From: CATOSD01 sp034422735
GTDB taxonomy: Bacteria > Chloroflexota > Dehalococcoidia > Lucifugimonadales > CATOSD01
Assembly (NCBI GenBank): GCA_034422735.1
Contig: DAOUJL010000072.1
Span: 1-64,000 of the forward strand
Length of the DNA: 64,000 nt
Direction of reading: 5' to 3'
Below are positions 16,422-24,200 of this stretch, in pieces. Every line of letters begins with the position of its first letter. Positions within the stretch are counted from its first letter, which is position 1. Under the pieces are notes generated by a model, which saw only the letters and a program-made list of their open reading frames with translations, made no database searches and was not told where the DNA came from. The position numbers and the translations under genes were made by a program.

Positions 16422-17354
16422 TGGGGGCGCCCCCTCCCGCCAACGCGCCGCCCGCGTCGCCGCGAACAGGTAAGTCGTCACGTAGCTCCGGTGCGGCGAC
16501 CACCGCTCGGAGTACGCCAGCGCGTCGCCCGCCGCCATCGGCTCACCGCCGCCGACCAGCGCGCCCATCGTGCGCTGCAGCGCCAGGTCCCCCGACGGGA
16601 AGCCGTCCGGCTCGCCCAGCGCGCCTATCAGCAGCCAGTGCGCCGTCCACGGCCCGACGCCCCGAATCGCCGTCAGCCGCTCCACCACCTCGGCCGCGGG
16701 CAGGCCGCGCAGACCCTCCAGGTCCAGCTCGCCCGACGCCACGCGCTGCGCCACCCCCAGCACGTACTCCGCCTTGCGCTGGCTCAGCTTCAGACCGCGC
16801 AGGTCCTCTACGCTCGCCGACGCCACCGCCTCCGCGCGCGGAAACGCCCAGTAGCCCTCGCCGTCGAACTCCGCCCGCCGTCCGAACGTCTCGATGATGA
16901 GGCCGCGCAGCACCCGCGCCACCTGCGCGCTGATCTGCTGCCCGATGATGGACAGCGTGAGCGCCTCGAACACGGACGCCGCCTGCGGCACGTGCAGCCC
17001 GTACAGTTGCTCCACCAGCGGCGCGAGGTGGTCGTCGGCGCGGGCCATCTCGTAGAAGGGGCGGACGTCGTCCTCAGTGCCCAGCAGCAGCCCGAGCTGC
17101 GCGCGCGCCGCCTCGACGGACGCCGCGTCCAGGCCCTCGCCGCGCAGCGTGACCTCGACCCGCGGCGCGTCCCGGTCGCCCGCCGAGCGCGCCTCGGCCA
17201 GCGCCGGCCGGCCGGCCAGGTCCAGCAGCCTGCGGAACACGCCATCCTCGAACGACTCCGCGGCATATCGCCGCTGAAAGTGCGTCACGTACGCCGCCGT
17301 AAGCGCGAAATCATACGGCGGCCTGGGCTCCATATCGTACTCGATCTTTGGCAT
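16404..17354 (-). CDS. alkA: DNA-3-methyladenine glycosylase II (AlkA-like)
   Basis: A 316-aa base-excision repair glycosylase of the HhH-GPD superfamily, which removes alkylated bases from DNA. The helix-hairpin-helix LTAIRGVGPWTAHWLLIG (about 227-244) is followed by the catalytic aspartate D256 in FPSGDLALQ. LSIIGQQISAQVA is the conserved helix typical of AlkA and archaeal relatives. An N-terminal beta domain of about 110 residues precedes it, as in AlkA. The final residues (GAPPSSPSP) are encoded by an R2 repeat that overlaps the gene end, so the repeat insertion has replaced the original C-terminus and stop. The core domain is complete and activity is expected. Confidence 0.87.
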   Translation of the reverse strand: MPKIEYDMEPRPPYDFALTAAYVTHFQRRYAAESFEDGVFRRLLDLAGRPALAEARSAGDRDAPRVEVTLRGEGLDAASVEAARAQLGLLLGTEDDVRPFYEMARADDHLAPLVEQLYGLHVPQAASVFEALTLSIIGQQISAQVARVLRGLIIETFGRRAEFDGEGYWAFPRAEAVASASVEDLRGLKLSQRKAEYVLGVAQRVASGELDLEGLRGLPAAEVVERLTAIRGVGPWTAHWLLIGALGEPDGFPSGDLALQRTMGALVGGGEPMAAGDALAYSERWSPHRSYVTTYLFAATRAARWREGAPPSSPSP

Positions 17355-17478
17355 AGTCGATTACCCCCGAGCAGTAGCATACGCCACCCCGTCCCAAACT
17401 GGAAACCGCCCCCCTTCGTTGACACGCGCCACCCCCTTTGCGTAGTATCGACCCACGTATCATCTCAGGAGAGCAGGC

Positions 17479-18393
17479 TTGTTCGCCGTCCGGTTCATAC
17501 TTTTTTGCAGGGACACAGTAAACGACTTCCTGGACAAGAACTGCCCGTTCGTGGCCGGGGCCATCGCGTTCTACACCCTGTTCTCCATATTCCCGCTCAC
17601 CCTCGCCATCGTGTCCATAGTGGGCTACCTCATCAGCCCGGACCCGGTCGAGCACAGGCTCGCCCACGACATCGCCGCGGTGCTGCCCGTCTCCCAGGAG
17701 TTCATCGGCGACACGCTCCAGGGCGTCGCCAGGGCGCGCGCCATCACCGGCATAATCAGCGTCATCGGACTGCTCGCCGCGTCCACCGCCGTGTTCGGAG
17801 CCATACGCAAGGGCATCAACGCCGCCTGGGGCATAACCAGGGCGCGCCCGTTCATCGAGGAGCGTCTCATCGACCTCGCCCTGGTGCTGTTCAGCGGCCT
17901 GGTCGTCATATTCGTGCTGTTCGCGGCGCCCTTCCTCTCGGCCTACCTCAGCGACATCGCGATCTACCTCGCGCCGGGTGCCTGGTACGCCCACGACCTC
18001 CTGGGGCTCGTCGGACAGCTCATCACGCCGCTGCTGTACTTCCTCACGTTCCTCGTGCTCTACCGCTACCTGCCCAACACCGACGTCCGTTTCGCCGACG
18101 TCTGGTACGGCGCTTTCGCCGCGTCCGTCGCCTTCGGCATCACCAACTTCATCTTCGTCTGGTACGTGTCGCGGTTCCCCGTCTACAACCTCGTCTACGG
18201 CTCCGTCGGCGCCATCATGGCTCTGTTGACCTGGGTGTACGTATCGGCTATCATTTTGCTAATGGGCGCCCTGGTTACGTCCCGATATACGACCTACGTT
18301 CAGAAGTCGTCGGGAGTGCAGGGCGTTAGGCTTTTGTGGGCGGGGCTGTTGCGTGTTCGACTCAGGGTTATGGCGGCGCCGGACACCGGTTAG
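17479..18393 (+). CDS. YihY/BrkB family inner-membrane protein
   Basis: A 304-aa polytopic membrane protein of the YihY/BrkB family (UPF0761). It opens with FFCRDTVNDFLDKNC-like sequence and CPFVAGAIAFYTLFSIFPL, the family hallmark, and has about six membrane segments; LLTWVYVSAIILLMGAL near the end is also typical. The start is TTG at 17479 with AGGAGAG five bases upstream. It overlaps the following protease gene by 41 bases, so the two are co-transcribed. The family was once called ribonuclease BN in error; its real function is unknown, and a transport role is often suspected. Confidence 0.88.
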   Translation: MFAVRFILFCRDTVNDFLDKNCPFVAGAIAFYTLFSIFPLTLAIVSIVGYLISPDPVEHRLAHDIAAVLPVSQEFIGDTLQGVARARAITGIISVIGLLAASTAVFGAIRKGINAAWGITRARPFIEERLIDLALVLFSGLVVIFVLFAAPFLSAYLSDIAIYLAPGAWYAHDLLGLVGQLITPLLYFLTFLVLYRYLPNTDVRFADVWYGAFAASVAFGITNFIFVWYVSRFPVYNLVYGSVGAIMALLTWVYVSAIILLMGALVTSRYTTYVQKSSGVQGVRLLWAGLLRVRLRVMAAPDTG

Positions 18394-19501
18394 AGGCGTA
18401 GCGCGCCTGGCGTTTGCCGCGTGCGTGCTGGTGTTGGCCGCCGCCTGCTCCCAGCAGTCCGAGCCTGTCCCCGACGAGGCCCTCGTGCCCGTCCCCACCG
18501 CCACCGCGGCGCCTCTGCCCGCCGCTCCCGCCGCCGTGACGCTCCCGCCGCCCGCCGCGCTCACCACCCTCCCCTCCATCTCCAACCTCGTCGAGCGGGT
18601 CAACCCCTCCGTCGCGTCCATCTCCGTGGAGTCCGTGACCCGCGGCGTGTTCTTCGACTTCAACGACGAGGGCGCCGGCTCCGGCGTCGTGATCCGAGAC
18701 GACGGCTACATCGTGACCAACTACCACGTGGTGCAGAACGCCGACGAGATCGCCGTGTCGCTGCCCGGCGGCGAAACCTACACCGCCAGGGTAGTGGGAC
18801 AGGACCTGGTAACGGACCTCGCCGTCATCAAGGTGGACACCGAAGACCCTCTGCCGACGGCCGAGCTGGTCAGCTCGGACACGGTGGACGTGGGCGACTG
18901 GGTGGTCGCGGTGGGCAACTCGCTCGCGCTCAAGGGCGGCCCCACCGTCACGCTCGGCATCATCAGCGCCAAGGGTCGCACCATCGACACCCAGCACGGC
19001 GTGCTGTACGACATGATCCAGACCGATGCCGCCATCAACGACGGCAACAGCGGCGGCCCGGTGGTCAACATGAACGGCGAGGTGATCGGCATCAGCACCG
19101 CCATCTACCGCCAGGCCCAGGGCATCGGATTCGCCGTAAGCTCCGCCGTGGCCGCCCCCATCATCGACAGCCTCATCGAGCACGGCCGCGTCGTCCGCCC
19201 GCTGATAGGGCTGAGCGGCACCGACGTCACCCCCGCCAACGCCAACCGCCTCGGCCTGCCGGTGGACGAGGGCATCATCGTCACCCGCATGGCCCGCGAC
19301 GGCCCCGCCGCCAGGGCCGGCCTGCAGGTGGGCGACGTGGTGATCAAGATGGACGGCATCCCCACGCCGGACATGGCCAAGTTCCTCACCCGCCTCTGGA
19401 CCTACGACGTAGACGACGTGGTGGAGCTGGAGTACTTCAGCGACGGCATCTTCGCCCTCGCCGAAGTCCAGCTAGCCGAGCGGCCGCCGGACATCCCGTA
19501 G
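18353..19501 (+). CDS. HtrA/DegP-like trypsin-type serine protease with PDZ domain, lipoprotein
   Basis: A 382-aa exported protease. The signal sequence ends in LVLAAAC with Cys32, a plausible lipobox, followed by a Pro/Ala-rich linker. The catalytic triad is H125 (VTNYHVVQ), D155 (VTDLAVIK) and S233 (NDGNSGGPVV). One PDZ domain follows (about 275-375: AARAGLQVGDVVIKMDG). HtrA-family enzymes degrade or refold damaged envelope proteins. The start is GTG at 18353, inside the end of the YihY gene, and the ribosome-binding site is weak, as expected for a translationally coupled gene. Its last codons are duplicated at 20054-20113, downstream of HicB. Confidence 0.88.
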   Translation: MFDSGLWRRRTPVRGVARLAFAACVLVLAAACSQQSEPVPDEALVPVPTATAAPLPAAPAAVTLPPPAALTTLPSISNLVERVNPSVASISVESVTRGVFFDFNDEGAGSGVVIRDDGYIVTNYHVVQNADEIAVSLPGGETYTARVVGQDLVTDLAVIKVDTEDPLPTAELVSSDTVDVGDWVVAVGNSLALKGGPTVTLGIISAKGRTIDTQHGVLYDMIQTDAAINDGNSGGPVVNMNGEVIGISTAIYRQAQGIGFAVSSAVAAPIIDSLIEHGRVVRPLIGLSGTDVTPANANRLGLPVDEGIIVTRMARDGPAARAGLQVGDVVIKMDGIPTPDMAKFLTRLWTYDVDDVVELEYFSDGIFALAEVQLAERPPDIP

Positions 19502-19516
19502 GGGGCTTCCGAACGG

Positions 19517-19674
19517 TCCCTTCCCCCTCGACGGGGGAAGGCTAGGATGGGGGTGACGGCCAATGGTCCCTTCCCCCGTCGAGGGGGAAGGTTAGGATGG
19601 GGGTGACAGGGCCCGCGGGCCGTCCCGTTGTGTCCCCTCTCCCAAGACTGGGAGAGGGTTAGGGTGAGGGTTGA
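19517..19674 (+). repeat. Cluster of two R1 and one R2 hairpin repeats
   Basis: R1 copies at 19517-19556 and 19567-19606 and an R2 copy at 19631-19674, all in plus orientation and directly downstream of the protease stop. The second R1 has loop GTCGA and the R2 stem has a longer loop (AAGACT). GGGCCCGCGGGCCG follows the second R1 and recurs after the R1 copy at 20.1 kb. Confidence 0.9.
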
Positions 19675-19734
19675 GGTCGCAAGCCTCATCTAGTCCGAAC
19701 AATCATTTGAGAGTCCGTACGCCGAGGTAGAGCC

Positions 19735-20046
19735 ATGAAACTGACCGTCACGATCGACAGAGACGAAGACGGCGTGTGGATCGTCGAATGCCCGTCGATT
19801 CCCGGATGTGTCAGTCAAGGAAACACCAAAGAGGACGCCTTGGCCAACATACGTGAGGCCATCGAGCTATGCCTTGAAGAGCGGGCTGAGCAGGGTTCGC
19901 CCCTCACCATCGAGACCCGGCAGGTCGAAGTGACGCTTGAAGCGCGGCGCCACTCCAAACTGGACGCCCTGCTGGCAGGCGTAACCGAAGAAAACCTCCA
20001 CGCCGAGGTGGACACAGGACGGCCCGTCGGGAACGAAGTGCTCTGA
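19735..20046 (+). CDS. HicB-family antitoxin-like protein, no HicA neighbour
   Basis: A 103-aa protein with the HicB fold: a partial RNase-H-like strand set MKLTVTIDRDEDGVWIVECP, then SIPGCVSQGNTKEDALANI and REAIELCLEER, the family hallmark. HicB normally neutralises the small RNase toxin HicA. Neither side has a HicA-like ORF: hairpin repeats lie upstream, and a remnant of the htrA 3' end plus another repeat lie downstream. The C-terminal tail has no clear DNA-binding domain. It may be an orphan antitoxin left after toxin loss, or one of the many solitary HicB-like proteins. Confidence 0.85.
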   Translation: MKLTVTIDRDEDGVWIVECPSIPGCVSQGNTKEDALANIREAIELCLEERAEQGSPLTIETRQVEVTLEARRHSKLDALLAGVTEENLHAEVDTGRPVGNEVL

Positions 20047-20053
20047 ACAGCGA

Positions 20054-20113
20054 TCTGAAGGCGTCATCGCAGTCACCGAATTCCAGCTAGCCGAGCGCCC
20101 TCCCGACATGCCG
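20054..20113 (+). pseudogene. Remnant of the 3' end of a duplicated htrA-like gene
   Basis: Translation gives SEGVIAVTEFQLAERPPDMP, which matches the last 20 residues of the protease at 18.4-19.5 kb (SDGIFALAEVQLAERPPDIP) at 14 positions. The similarity continues through the flank CTTCCGAACGGTCCC into an R1 repeat and GGGCCCGCGGGCCG. The stop codon is lost (TGG in place of TAG). Confidence 0.8.
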
Positions 20114-20130
20114 TGGGGGCCTTCCGAACG

Positions 20131-20171
20131 GTCCCTTCCCCCTTGACGGGGGAAGGCTAGGATGGGGGTGA
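20131..20171 (+). repeat. R1 dispersed hairpin repeat
   Basis: CCCTTCCCCC-TTGA-CGGGGGAAGG then CTAGGATGGGGGTGA, preceded by CTTCCGAACGGT and followed by GGGCCCGCGGGCCG. The flanks are the same as in the 19.5 kb cluster, so this copy arrived by segmental duplication. Confidence 0.9.
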
Positions 20172-20193
20172 GAGGGGCCCGCGGGCCGGAATC

Positions 20194-20790
20194 CTAGAGA
20201 GCACTACTCCCAATCTGCCAGCGCATCAGCAGTCTAATGAGGGTAGTTAGATCGCTGAGGTCGCCCTCATCAGCGGCTTGCAGCGCTTTGATGTACTCGC
20301 TGCGCACAGGCTCCTGCCTTAGAACTTCGGGAAGAACGGTTTGTCCCGGCAGCAACCCGCCAATCTTAACGCAGAGAATGAAGTAGCACACCGCGCGAGC
20401 TGTACGTCCGTTTCCGTTGACGAACGGATGTATGTTGTTGATAGCCCATAGCGCGTATGAAGCTAATTCTGCACTTTCAGTGGACTCCCAATTCCGGTTG
20501 ACCCAATTTACGACGTCGTCCATCAGAGGCTCGACGCGATAGTGTGCAGGGGGACTGTAACTGCCCACAACAACTTCGTGAGAACGGTACTCCCCCGCCT
20601 CGTGATGAAGTCCCACTAGCGCGTGGAAGTGTATAGCCTTGATGAGAGTTTGTGACAGCCATCGCTTGTCACTTTGTATGGCGGAACTCACCATCGAGTT
20701 CAGGAAGTCGTAGTACCGTGCGATATTCGCCGCTGACAGGTTCTGGTAGATGGGATTGTCTTCGGTTCCCTCCAATTCGTACAGGTTCAT
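20194..20790 (-). CDS. Fic-domain protein (putative AMP/UMP-transferase)
   Basis: A 198-aa Fic protein with the complete active-site loop HPFVNGNGRTAR (121-132). Family knowledge makes His121 the catalytic base and the GNGR segment the phosphate anchor. GEYRSHEVVVGSY earlier is the flap-like hairpin region. Most Fic enzymes transfer AMP from ATP to a target protein; toxins of this fold are held in check by an inhibitory helix with a [S/T]xxxE[G/N] motif, which I do not see here. The gene starts nine bases after a small upstream gene that shares its promoter, so the pair looks like a toxin-antitoxin or regulated two-gene unit. Confidence 0.88.
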   Translation of the reverse strand: MNLYELEGTEDNPIYQNLSAANIARYYDFLNSMVSSAIQSDKRWLSQTLIKAIHFHALVGLHHEAGEYRSHEVVVGSYSPPAHYRVEPLMDDVVNWVNRNWESTESAELASYALWAINNIHPFVNGNGRTARAVCYFILCVKIGGLLPGQTVLPEVLRQEPVRSEYIKALQAADEGDLSDLTTLIRLLMRWQIGSSAL

Positions 20791-20799
20791 GGTTGATGC

Positions 20800-21030
20800 T
20801 TACCCGTAGTAGTCGGCGAGCAATTTCGCTACCTCGTCGCGTGTGAGCGTGAAGTTACGCGGCAACATTCCCATGACGAAAGAGAGTCTTTGGGCCTTTA
20901 TCTCGTCCGGAGTCAGTGACAGCTTGGCGTGCTTGCGAAGATACTCGTCAAAGTCGCCCACATCCATGTCGGCGATAGCTGCCAGATCCTCAAGGGATGG
21001 CAAAGCGGGGTGTTTGATTTTCTCTGTCAA
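20800..21030 (-). CDS. Small protein encoded upstream of Fic, possible antitoxin
   Basis: A 76-aa protein. I chose the TTG at 21030 because a perfect AGGAGG lies five bases upstream; an ATG at 21072 would add 14 residues. The sequence is charged and predicted helical (LEDLAAIADMDVGDFDEYL, then SFVMGMLPRNFTLTRDEV). It does not contain the classical Fic-inhibitory motif [S/T]xxxE[G/N]; SFVMGM sits in a similar context but lacks the glutamate. Order and spacing (small gene first, Fic nine bases later) match VbhA-VbhT-type arrangements. The antitoxin role is inferred from context. Confidence 0.6.
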   Translation of the reverse strand: MTEKIKHPALPSLEDLAAIADMDVGDFDEYLRKHAKLSLTPDEIKAQRLSFVMGMLPRNFTLTRDEVAKLLADYYG

Positions 21031-21073
21031 GAAGTCCTCCTGTCTGGCGCTACTGTAGGAGCGCAGCCCCAAA

Positions 21074-21104
21074 CGAACAGCCGTTCGCTACTGTAATCAT
21101 TATA
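21074..21104 (-). promoter_or_regulatory. Promoter and operator-like inverted repeat for the small gene/fic pair
   Basis: On the minus strand a perfect TATAAT (21104-21099) precedes an imperfect palindrome CGAACGG-CTGTTCG (21087-21074), with six of seven bases paired. The palindrome lies where the transcript should begin, a typical site for autoregulation. Confidence 0.5.
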
Positions 21105-21212
21105 TCAGACGCCAAAACTCCGTTGCCATCACCACCGCTGGCCTACAGTATCCAGAAATGAAATAATGCCGACGAGCGGAGACCATAAGGACTCACAAGC
21201 GAAGGCCAACGC

Positions 21213-24200
21213 ATGAGCACACGCATGGTCAACGAACCGTCTGGGAAGTATCGAGCGCCACAGGTGGGCGATAGCGATCGCCTCTTGCGACGGTGCCTCT
21301 CGCTGGATCTCGAAGTCGGCGTGCAGGACCGGCGAATCCGGGCTTTCGCCGGCGTGCGTCCGGACACGGACGTGAGCGTGATTTTCAGGGGCGGCGGTGA
21401 CGGCCTGGACTCGGCGCTGGCGAGGCTGGACGCCTTTGCCGAAGACGCCGAATTCCTGCTGGGCCACAACCTCATCGCGTTCGACCTGCCCCACCTGCGG
21501 GCGGCGAATCCCAACCTGCGGCTTCTGCGTCTGCCAACGGTGGACACGCTCATGCTCAATCCACTCGCCTACCCTCGCAACCCGTACCATCACCTGGTGA
21601 AGCACTACCAGGACGGCCAACTCGTGCGCGGGCGAATCAACGACCCTGAACTGGACGCCAGACTTGCGCTGGAAGTGTTTGCCAATCAGCAAAAGGAGTT
21701 GCGCAGCGCAGAGCCTGACTTGTTGGTCGTCTGGCACTGGCTCACAGGCGGCGGTTCTGGATTCGATAGAGTGTTCACGGCGTTGCGGGGCGCTCCGCGG
21801 CCCACGGACGTAGAGGCATATCGAGCGATTCACACACGTCTGGATGGCAACGCCTGTCGAGCACATATCCGCGAGATGATGGCAGACGCCGACAGCTTAG
21901 GATGGCCGCTGGCCTACGCGCTGGCGTGGCTGTCGGTGGCCGGGGGCAACTCGGTTATGCCGCCGTGGGTGCGCTACCAGTTCCCGGAGGCGGGACGGCT
22001 GGTGCGCCGGCTACGAGACACCGCTTGCACGGAAAGCGACTGCAGGTGGTGCAGCGAGCGACATGACGCGCACAAGGAGCTCAAGCGCTGGTTCGGATTT
22101 GACGACTTCCGCGAGGAACCGGAGCACGAGGGAGGGCCGATGCAGCAGGCCGTCGTCGAGGCGGCAATGGCGGGAGAGAACGTGCTGGCGATCATGCCTA
22201 CCGGCTCCGGTAAGTCACTGTGTTACCAAGTTCCCGCGCTTTCCCGATACGACAAGACCGGCGCCCTAACGGTAGTAATCTCCCCACTTGTCGCGCTCAT
22301 GGCCGACCAAGTCAACGGATTGGAGAAACGGGGCATCGACTCGTGCGTGACCATCAACGGGCTGCTGTCCATGCCGGAGCGCAAGGAAGCGCTCGACCGA
22401 GTGCGCTTGGGCGACGCCGGAATCCTCATCATCTCGCCCGAGCAGTTGCGCAACGTCTCCGTGCGCCGCGTACTGGAACAGCGCGAGATTGGGGCGTGGG
22501 TGATGGACGAGGCCCACTGCCTTTCCAGGTGGGGCCACGACTTTCGCCCCGACTATCGCTACGTAGGGCGCTTCATCCGCGAGAGGGCCGGAGAGGACTC
22601 ACCTCCGTCTCTAATCTGCCTGACGGCGACCTCAAGGCCGGACGTAACGGTCGAGATTGTGGATTACTTCCGAAAAGAGCTCGGCGTCACGCTGAGGGTC
22701 TTCGATGGCGGAGCCAAGCGCAACAACCTCGAGTTCGTGGTTGTGCGTACCAGCGGCGCCGAGAAGTTCGAGCACGTCCACCAGATTCTGGAGCAGCACC
22801 TGCCGGCGGACGAGCAAGGCGGCGCTATCGTCTACTGCGCGACGAGGAACCAGACCGAGCAGTTGGCGGCATTTCTGCAAGAAAAGGGTGTTGCGGCGGA
22901 CCATTTCCACGCAGGGCTGACGCCTGAAACCAAGAAGAACGTACAAGACACGTTCATCAACGGCGACTTGCGGGCCATCGTCGCCACCAACGCCTTCGGC
23001 ATGGGTATAGACAAGCCGGACGTGCGGGTTGTGGTCCATGCGGACATCCCCGGCTCGCTGGAGAACTACCTGCAGGAGGCCGGGCGCGCCGGACGGGATC
23101 AGCGGCCCGCCCACTGCGTGCTGCTTTACACACAAGACGACGTAGAGAGACAGTTCGGCATGTCGGCCCGCTCGCGCCTGAGCCGTCTCGAGATTCACGG
23201 GGTGCTGAGGGCGCTGCGGAACCTGGACCGCAGGAGGCGGCTGGGCGGGGAGGTTGTGGCGACCTCCGGCGAGATACTCGGAGATGACGACGAGCACGCA
23301 TTCGAGCGAGACTCGGCAACAGATGACACACGGGTGCGGACCTCGGTAGCCTGGCTGGAGGAAGCTCAACTCCTGACCCGCGAGGAGAACCGTGTGCAGG
23401 TGTTCCCGTCCTCCTTACGGGTCAACTCTATGGAGCAAGCAAAGTCACGCCTACAGCGCGCCCACATCCGCGACGATTACCGTAGGAGTCTGCTGTCCAT
23501 CTGCGGGGCGCTATTCGCGGCGGACCCGGACCAGGGTCTATCCACCGACGAACTCATGGCAGAATCTGGACTGTCCTCGGAGGGTGTGCGTAGCGCGCTC
23601 CACGACCTGGAGCAGCTCGGCATAGCCAGCAACGACACCGTGCTGACAGCTTTTGTGCACGCGGGAGTCCAGCGTTCCTCCCGGAGTCGCTTCGAACAGG
23701 CTGCAGGTCTGGAGTCCGCCCTTATCGACCTGCTGCGCCAGACCTACCCGGACATGGCTCGGGGCGAGGCTTCCCCATTGCATCTCCGTCTAGTCACACC
23801 ACAGCTCAAAGACCAGGGCCATTCCTCCGCGCTGCCGGAGAGGGTTCGGCGCATCGTCCGCAGCATCGCCGCCGACGGTCGGGGAGAGGGCGGAAGTGGG
23901 GGAAGCCTGGGCGTGCGAGGGCGCGACACGGAGACGGTCCTGGTGACGCTGCAACGAGAGTGGAAGGACCTGGAGGGACTCGCGGAGCGACGCCGCGCGG
24001 CCGCTTCCATCCTGCTAGACCATCTGCTCTCCACCCTGCCCTCGGGAAGCCGCGGTACGGACCTGCTGGCTGAGACCACTATGGGCAAGCTGACGACCGC
24101 GCTGAAGTCCGACATGGCGCTTGCCAGCCAAGTCAGGGAGGACGCTCTGCCAAAGCTCCTGGACCGGGCCCTGTTGTGGCTGCACGAGCAGGAGGTCATA

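Noticed and set aside
19607..19624. GGGCCCGCGGGCCG as an intrinsic terminator of the protease gene
   Set aside because: The palindrome is very short and no T-run follows; the same sequence follows the duplicated R1 copy, so it is part of the duplicated flank.
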